From Linyphia triangularis (taxonomy: Eukaryota > Arthropoda > Arachnida > Araneae > Linyphiidae), in contig OZ021732.1 of the NCBI GenBank assembly GCA_963978545.1, forward strand, positions 51,069,214 to 51,133,213: a stretch of DNA of 64,000 nucleotides. The letters are read 5' to 3'. The notes below the pieces were generated by a model. The model made no database searches. It had not been told where the DNA came from and saw nothing but the letters and a program-made list of their open reading frames with translations. Both the position numbers and the translations under genes were made by a program. The stretch's first letter is position 1. Each line of letters begins with the position of its first letter. This document shows, one piece after another, positions 58,636 to 64,000 of the stretch.

Positions 58636-59927
58636 TGTCCCGTGAGTAGTTAGAAAGTGGGGCTCCTAAGCCAGGGCGGTATGCGGTATAGTATGGTATG
58701 GGGGCGTGGCCGGATATGACGTCACTGGAAGTGACATGGCCGAAAGTAGAATTGAGTTGTTTCCCTTCTGCTGCTGTTTTAGTTTCGGTTTCGTTATAAG
58801 CTGTTTGTTGTATGACGTCACAGTGGGAATGACGTCATAATTTGTTTTATATCAAAGTTTTGAGCGGTGGCAACACTTTTTAGTTTGGGTTTATCTTTCA
58901 GATGGAGTTGAGTTGTTCTAGGGCTGCTTCTAAACGAATAACTTAGAGTGATAGGCTTTTTGACTAGTGACGTCACAGTGGGTATGACGTCATTATATGT
59001 TAAAATTTACGTTTTAAGTGGTGATAACACTGGATATATACTAAATTTAGTTTTCAGGTGTTGACAACGAGTTCTGATCGGTCAGCTAAATGCTCGCTTG
59101 TAATTGTTAAGTTTTAAACATGTGACCAAAAGCTAACTCCTGATTGACTGTTTGGTTTTCTAGCGAGTTACTTACTTATCCTTTAGCCAAGTTAAAATAC
59201 CTGCAACAAAGTTACACAAATAAAAAAAAAAATTTAAATTCGAAAAGTTAATAAAAGGAAGGCCATTTGCTAAGGGTCTAAAGAACCCTAACCCCGAGCT
59301 ACACGTGACATTTCAATATTTTACCAAACAATTGTTAAAATATTGACTATCGGACGTTGCCTTCATGGTAACTCATCTACCCACCCCCCTTCCCTAACTA
59401 ATTTTGAATAAGTTAAGACTTTAGAATTACAATTAATAAATTTTGAAAAATTAATTATTAAAGGTGAGGACCCACCTCCAGCCCGATACCTCTTTTCGGA
59501 AAAATTGGTACCGCCTCACTCCACCCTAACAAAAAAAAAATCTTATTCCAAAAAACGTATATTTCTTTGAAACTTGAGGTCACTAATCAACCATCCGATG
59601 ATATCCTTTAAGAAAATATCTTCACCTCTTAACAATTTTAAAGTTTTAGTCTAAAAGATTAATGTTGGACATAAACTATTTCTAGAATAGAGTTACATTA
59701 AAAATTAAATTTAAGAGTGTCCAGGTTTTTTTTTTTTTTTTTTTTTTTTGAAGAAGAAGAAGACTTGTGGGAACGTATATTTCCCAAAATTAAATTTAAT
59801 GGCCACTAACAAAATCCTGAAAATGTACTAATTTTAGTTTTTATAAAAATTAAGTTAATGTAATATTTTAGTAAAAATAATGGCTATAGTTAATGAATTG
59901 TGAAAAATTAAGTTAGAAGAATTAAAT
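58636..59927 (-). repeat. Right PolB-element arm, 3' non-coding part
   Basis: From the terminus at 58636 through GGTATGCGGTATAG, short CCGG repeats, one to two ~157-bp units (TGACGTCA near 58814, 58830, 58970, 58986) and the long conserved tail up to the PolB stop codon. It matches the left arm (4483-6110) in reverse complement nearly continuously but has fewer ~157-bp units. A T-run of about 24 lies at ~59727. No gene. Confidence 0.88.
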
Positions 59928-61155
59928 TTAAGGAATTTTGTAGTGACCATACGCATAACTAATTATACCATCCTCCAACAGGTATCGCTTGTCATCAAAT
60001 GCCGAGAGCGCTCGCTTTCTTTGCTGGATGCAGAAAATGTGATGTTTTTCACTACCGATCCGATGCTGAACCACAGACGAAGGTTGTCGATTGAGAAGAC
60101 AGTCTCTATAGGTCTGATGTTTTAGCTGTCTTTGATCTGCTCTTGTGATTCCCTTGGCCGTTTGTTTCTCACCACACTCGCTAAAAATGGAATACATTTT
60201 GGAACGAAGCCCTATGAACTCCAAAGCAGATTTTCCGTTAAGTTCATCCTTAAAGTAACCGATCTTCTTCTTGTTAGACACATCGTGTAGGGGATGATCT
60301 GATGGATAGTCAGAAAAGTCAAAAAACCCTTTAACTGCTGTAAGTCAGCAGTCAGATCTGGGGTGGTGAGTCCATAAATGAGTGAATCTGTGTCGGTGAA
60401 TAGTAAGCGGGCATTACTTCCATACTTCTTCATGATGACATTATAGTGGAAATCATACATTAAAACCTTGCTCAGTTCTAAGATGGTGAAACCAGCATAA
60501 ATGGGTCTATTCAGTGTGAGACTTTTAACTTTTCTTTGTACTGCTGCCAAGCTGTTATCAAACTCAGTGAAGGCATGGAAGGCAGGAGACGCGACCAGTT
60601 TCTTGGCTTTATGCGGGTTGTTCACCAACTGAACATCCACTCTATTCCTCAGATTTTCCATAGTTTTCCCGAACACCGCATTATTGAGAAGTTTGTAGAA
60701 ATCTTTTTCAAACGATGTTTTGGCCAGTTTTCTCTGCTCCGTATTAAATGCTATGTAGTCCTTCAGCCAAGGTTGTTGGTAGAATTTTAGAATTCTATGG
60801 ACTTTAGTTAGTTTCAGTCCCAAGGAAAGGTATAGCTTCAGATTACGATAGTGTATAACATAATTCTTCTTTGACTGAAGATTCGGAACGAGTTTTTCGC
60901 TGGAAGAAGCTGGCTTCATCTGCATTTCTTCCAAAATCTCGAGGGCGGTAGGAGACAGCATATTTGGCTTTATGGTGAAGCGTTCGGGAGCCAGAGGATA
61001 ATCATTATGGAGATCGTGGAGTTCAGCAGGATAGTCGAGATCCACTTCTAGGATGAAACCTTCATCTGCTTGGTCCAAGATGATTTGAGTAGAGATATTT
61101 TCAGGGTCCACCCACTGAAAATCACCAACAGGTAAATATTGAGACATGGCCCAAC
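59928..61155 (-). pseudogene. DNA polymerase B (DNA_pol_B_2 type), exon 3: palm motifs and C-terminus
   Basis: The final exon follows an acceptor TTTCAG (61156). Motif B is NNAVFGKTMEN and motif C, the catalytic box, is LLFTDTDSLIYG. In the T-run at ~60320 the frame shifts by one base: 61147-60212 reads in one frame, and the conserved remainder (NKKKIGYFKDELNGKSALEF to the AYGHYKIP end) is in another (60281-59928). The gene is therefore broken here. The family replicates linear virus-like elements by protein priming. The C-terminus also survives as the left-arm fragment at 4366-4482. Confidence 0.88.
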
Positions 61156-61242
61156 CTGAAAGAAAAATCCAATTAAATCATTCAATATTAACATAGAAGC
61201 TAAATAAAAAAAATGACAGTTTTAAAGTAAATTCATGCTTTC
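61156..61242 (-). other. PolB intron 2 with a defective donor
   Basis: The acceptor CTTTCAG is good, but the base pair after the exon end (CTCTATG|) is GA (GAAAGC) instead of GT. The 87-base size and the exact phase match across it argue for a real intron with a mutated donor. Confidence 0.65.
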
Positions 61243-61758
61243 CATAGAGGTTATTGGCATCCAGGTACAATATATGTTTCTTCTCCTCAGCAGCATTATA
61301 TTCAGGACAGCCTGGATGATTTGCCTGGCTATGACGATGGGTGATGAGGGAGACTCCTCCCCGAATACCCTTCTCTATGAAGAGGTGCATGTCAATGTCG
61401 GTGAATAAATCCAAACCGACATCTGACATCTTGAGAGCGGCTTGCCACGCTAACCCCGGAGACGTCATCATGTGAGCGGCGTCTAGCTGGTAAAAGTCCA
61501 GAGTTAGGCGGCGGAAATTCTCAAAAACATCAGAGAGGAGGAGCACATCCGTCTTCACGTACAGGTCGTGATATTCGCCAAGGTCTTTGATGCCGAAAGC
61601 TTCCCAAACAACTTGAGCGTGGTCATAATCTGCATCGGTGATGGAGGAGTTTGTAAGGGTGCTATAGAAGGCTTGCTGAGGTGGCAGAGATGTTTCTTGA
61701 AATTTAGTGAACGAGTCCATATATTCATAAGGGTACACTCCCTTCTTCAGCAAGAGAT
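61243..61758 (-). pseudogene. DNA polymerase B, exon 2: motif A region
   Basis: The 516-base exon starts after CCTTAG with LLLKKGVYPYEYMDS and runs through the LSDVFENFRRLTLDFYQLD region to the motif A segment YLDANNLYG, which holds a catalytic Asp. Both junctions keep the frame. No lesion is seen inside it, but its 3' splice donor is damaged. Confidence 0.88.
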
Positions 61759-61834
61759 CTAAGGAAAAAATAAAAATTAAATGATATTGTTAAGAGATCA
61801 TTTATATAATATTAACATTGACTATATTACGTAC
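61759..61834 (-). other. PolB intron 1
   Basis: 76 bases with donor GTACGTAAT and acceptor CCTTAG. Phase-consistent with the frames on both sides. Confidence 0.8.
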
Positions 61835-63782
61835 CATGGTTAGATGCGATAGAACTCTTCAAAATGTGAAACTTGTCTCTCTCCAGATTATCGACAAGTT
61901 TCTGAAGTGATGCGTTCAGAAACTGGAGACTGTCAATAAACTGGAGAGTCACCGGGATCTTGTCAAGTTTCTTGGTGATGGAGAAGGATATGTATTTCTC
62001 CATCGTTGTAGGGATGACTCCAATGTCATGATCAGCCACTTTCCCTAGCCCCTGCATGATCAAATGCGCATCATAATTCTTCAGGTTGTGGAAGACGCAG
62101 GGAATCATTTTCCGCAACCTGAAGGCAAGGTTGCATTCATTGTGGAGCACTTGACGGAACTGACCGGTCAAGTGATCGTGATCGTTCACCCGATCAGTTC
62201 CTAGTCGGCCTTTGCAGAGGCCGCAATGAGTCGTTGCGTTGATGGTAATTTGATCCTGTGTAGTGATCTTCATGGGGATGATGGTGGTCAGCTTAATTGA
62301 TAACTAGTCCTTCTCTGCAATGATACTACTGATGAAGTGATCCACTTCATCTTCTCCCCTGTAGACAGAGATGGGTTTGGTCGGCTTACTATCTGGACCT
62401 ACTATAACGTACGCGTATCCACAGGGGATGTGGGTAGCTGTCTTCATAGTGGAAGTGGAGGTGGTGTCATCCAACTTCTCTACAAGGGCCTCAAAGTCCG
62501 CGTATATGATATACGGGACTTTCTGGGTGAACTTGTACTGACTGAATTTCAGCACACAGTCCTTTGGAGTCGGCATCTTGATGTGTTGGGGTGAGTGTTC
62601 GTTACAGTACGGGATATGTGCTTTGAGAGTATCCTCCTTGGCAAAACGATGCAGACAGCTATAACAATAGAAACACTTGCCTTTATACTTAGTGAGGTGG
62701 GTGAGAAGCCTGGACATACTCTTAATTAGGCAATAATGCTGCCTCTCTCCTTCTATGATGTAAAGTAGGTTGATAACCTCAGAATCCTCCCTCTTAGAGA
62801 TGTATAGGGGTAATATCTCATCATCTTCATAGCCGTAGATGTTTATCCTCAAGTTGTTGAGGTTTTCAACTATCCGGACTTTGCATGGTTGAACGGGGCA
62901 GCTTACATTTCCCATTTTGAGCTCCTGCTCGTATTTTGCATAGTGGTCGACCCTATACGGATGGTTACCATAGGCAATGGGATGAAGAGCAGCCAGGACA
63001 GACCAGATGAAACATTTAGTGTCTTCATTCTGGATGTTGAAGACGGCCTTCTTTGCTGCCAACTTGTTGGGCAACTTGAAGTGGCTGGCAGGGGCTAGAG
63101 GTTGGTACGTAGCAGTCTTCACCTCCAAATGGATGATTTCATCGAGGACCCATCCAGATCCCAGCTCGATGAACTCATCGAAGGAGGACTTGATTTTGGC
63201 GAAGGCTTGGTCGATGTGTTCAGGGAGGACGCTGTCATCCAGCTCCATCTGCACCTTACTCCGGAAATAGGGTGTGGCATATTCCTCGTCTCCCTCATCA
63301 CTCTTACGAACGAACCGGATTTTAGACACAACATACCACTTGATGGCCCTCTTCTCTCCCAACTCCTCCTGCAGCACATCCTGAACTTGGGGAGTGCTTT
63401 CCCTAATGAAGAGAAGCAGGTCTCCAACTGCCTCTTCACTCGGGAATAAATGGCGGGTGGCAAAGACATCTGACGTCTTCACCTCTACTCTCCTCCTTCT
63501 GGGCACAGAGGGTGCAGGTTGAATTCCTCCTACTTGAGCAACTCGAAGGTGGGTGAGCAGATGTTGCATCATGACATCTTCACGTCCGAAACTCTTCCCG
63601 CGATCAGGACAGGCATGAGGGGTGGCGGATTGATGAATCATCATATGTCGATCCAGATTTGAATTTGTAGTGAATGACTTCTGACATATCCCACAGACAA
63701 AGTCTTTCTTCCCAGCATGATTCTTCAAATGCCTATTGAGATGACATTTCTGGATAAAGGTCTTGCTGCATACAGTACAAAC
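61835..63782 (-). pseudogene. DNA polymerase B, exon 1 in window: C2H2 fingers and exonuclease region
   Basis: The exon starts after an acceptor (GTCAACAG, 63783). Two C2H2-like fingers come first (CTVCSKTF...HLKNH and CGICQKSF...HMMIH); a third is damaged (ACPDRGKSF, where the second Cys is Arg). Next is the conserved block DTKCFIWSVLAALHP with HYCLIKSMSRLL and a Cys/His motif (CYSCLHRF). The exonuclease motif follows (YADFEALVE, 3'-5' proofreading), then CGLCKGRLGTDRVNDHDHLT. An in-frame TAG interrupts it at 62304-62306 and the same frame continues to the donor at 61835. Earlier exons would lie beyond the window edge. Confidence 0.9.
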
Positions 63783-64000
63783 CTGTTGACAATAAAACTT
63801 TTATAAGTTTCGAGAAATTATTTCACAGTAATAGTAGAAATATTATTTAAAATTTGTCTTTTCCTAAAACACATTTTATTGCAAAAACTTTATTTCAAAT
63901 TTGTCTTTTCCTAAAACACATTTTATTGCAAAAAAAAAAAAACTTTCTCTTCTACTTGTAAAATACATCAATCTGAAAGCACTATATTTTAAATTTCGAT
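63783..64000. other. AT-rich sequence at the window edge, probably PolB intron
   Basis: A direct repeat of ~45 bases (AAATTTGTCTTTTCCTAAAA) occurs at ~63849 and ~63897. No coding frame. It lies just upstream of a PolB splice acceptor, so it is likely intronic. Confidence 0.5.

Noticed and set aside
57500..60060. Terminal inverted repeat of a complete Maverick/Polinton spanning the window
   Set aside because: No integrase, capsid, ATPase or protease genes of that group are found between the arms. The intervening DNA is ordinary transposons and AT-rich sequence.

Overview
This is animal genomic DNA: AT-rich, gene-poor and full of transposable elements. Coding sequence is split by GT-AG introns, and there are no bacterial features. 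The one host-type gene is a secreted fibrinogen-related (techylectin-like) lectin with a long coiled-coil stalk. Together with the mix of DNA_pol_B_2, Ty3/gypsy, Penelope-like, Helitron and hAT elements this fits an arthropod, most likely a chelicerate such as a spider. The taxon is an inference.

Layout. 1-3.9 kb: AT-rich DNA with a degenerate ~110-bp tandem array. 4.0-6.1 kb: left arm of a DNA polymerase B (DNA_pol_B_2, Maverick/adintovirus-like) element, made of a promoter-like leader, the last codons of PolB, and a non-coding tail with ~157-bp tandem units full of TGACGTCA palindromes. 6.1-16.6 kb: AT-rich, with hAT remnants and one complete non-autonomous hAT (12740-13348). 16.8-24.9 kb: the lectin gene on the minus strand, two coding exons around a 6.4-kb intron stuffed with repeats. 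25-28.4 kb: sparse, with a tRNA-derived SINE.

28.5-51.2 kb: three copies of a non-autonomous Helitron family with internal ~148-bp tandem repeats. The middle copy is split by a 12.9-kb stack: a hAT end, a Penelope-like RT element with inverted flanks and a nested SINE, a dispersed repeat, and two opposing, decayed Ty3/gypsy elements. 52-55.4 kb: two more gypsy fragments of the lineage of gypsy-1. 55.65-57.27 kb: a hAT element with intact ends and an 8-bp target duplication. 57.5-63.8 kb: right arm of the PolB element, inverted relative to the left arm, carrying an almost full-length polymerase gene with a C2H2 zinc-finger N-terminus, broken by a stop, a damaged splice donor and a frameshift.

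Only the lectin looks like a working host gene. Everything else recognisable is mobile or virus-like DNA in decay. The most unusual structure is the pair of PolB arms facing each other 51 kb apart, with CRE-like palindrome arrays at their inner ends and, on the left, a deletion derivative keeping only a promoter leader and the tail.
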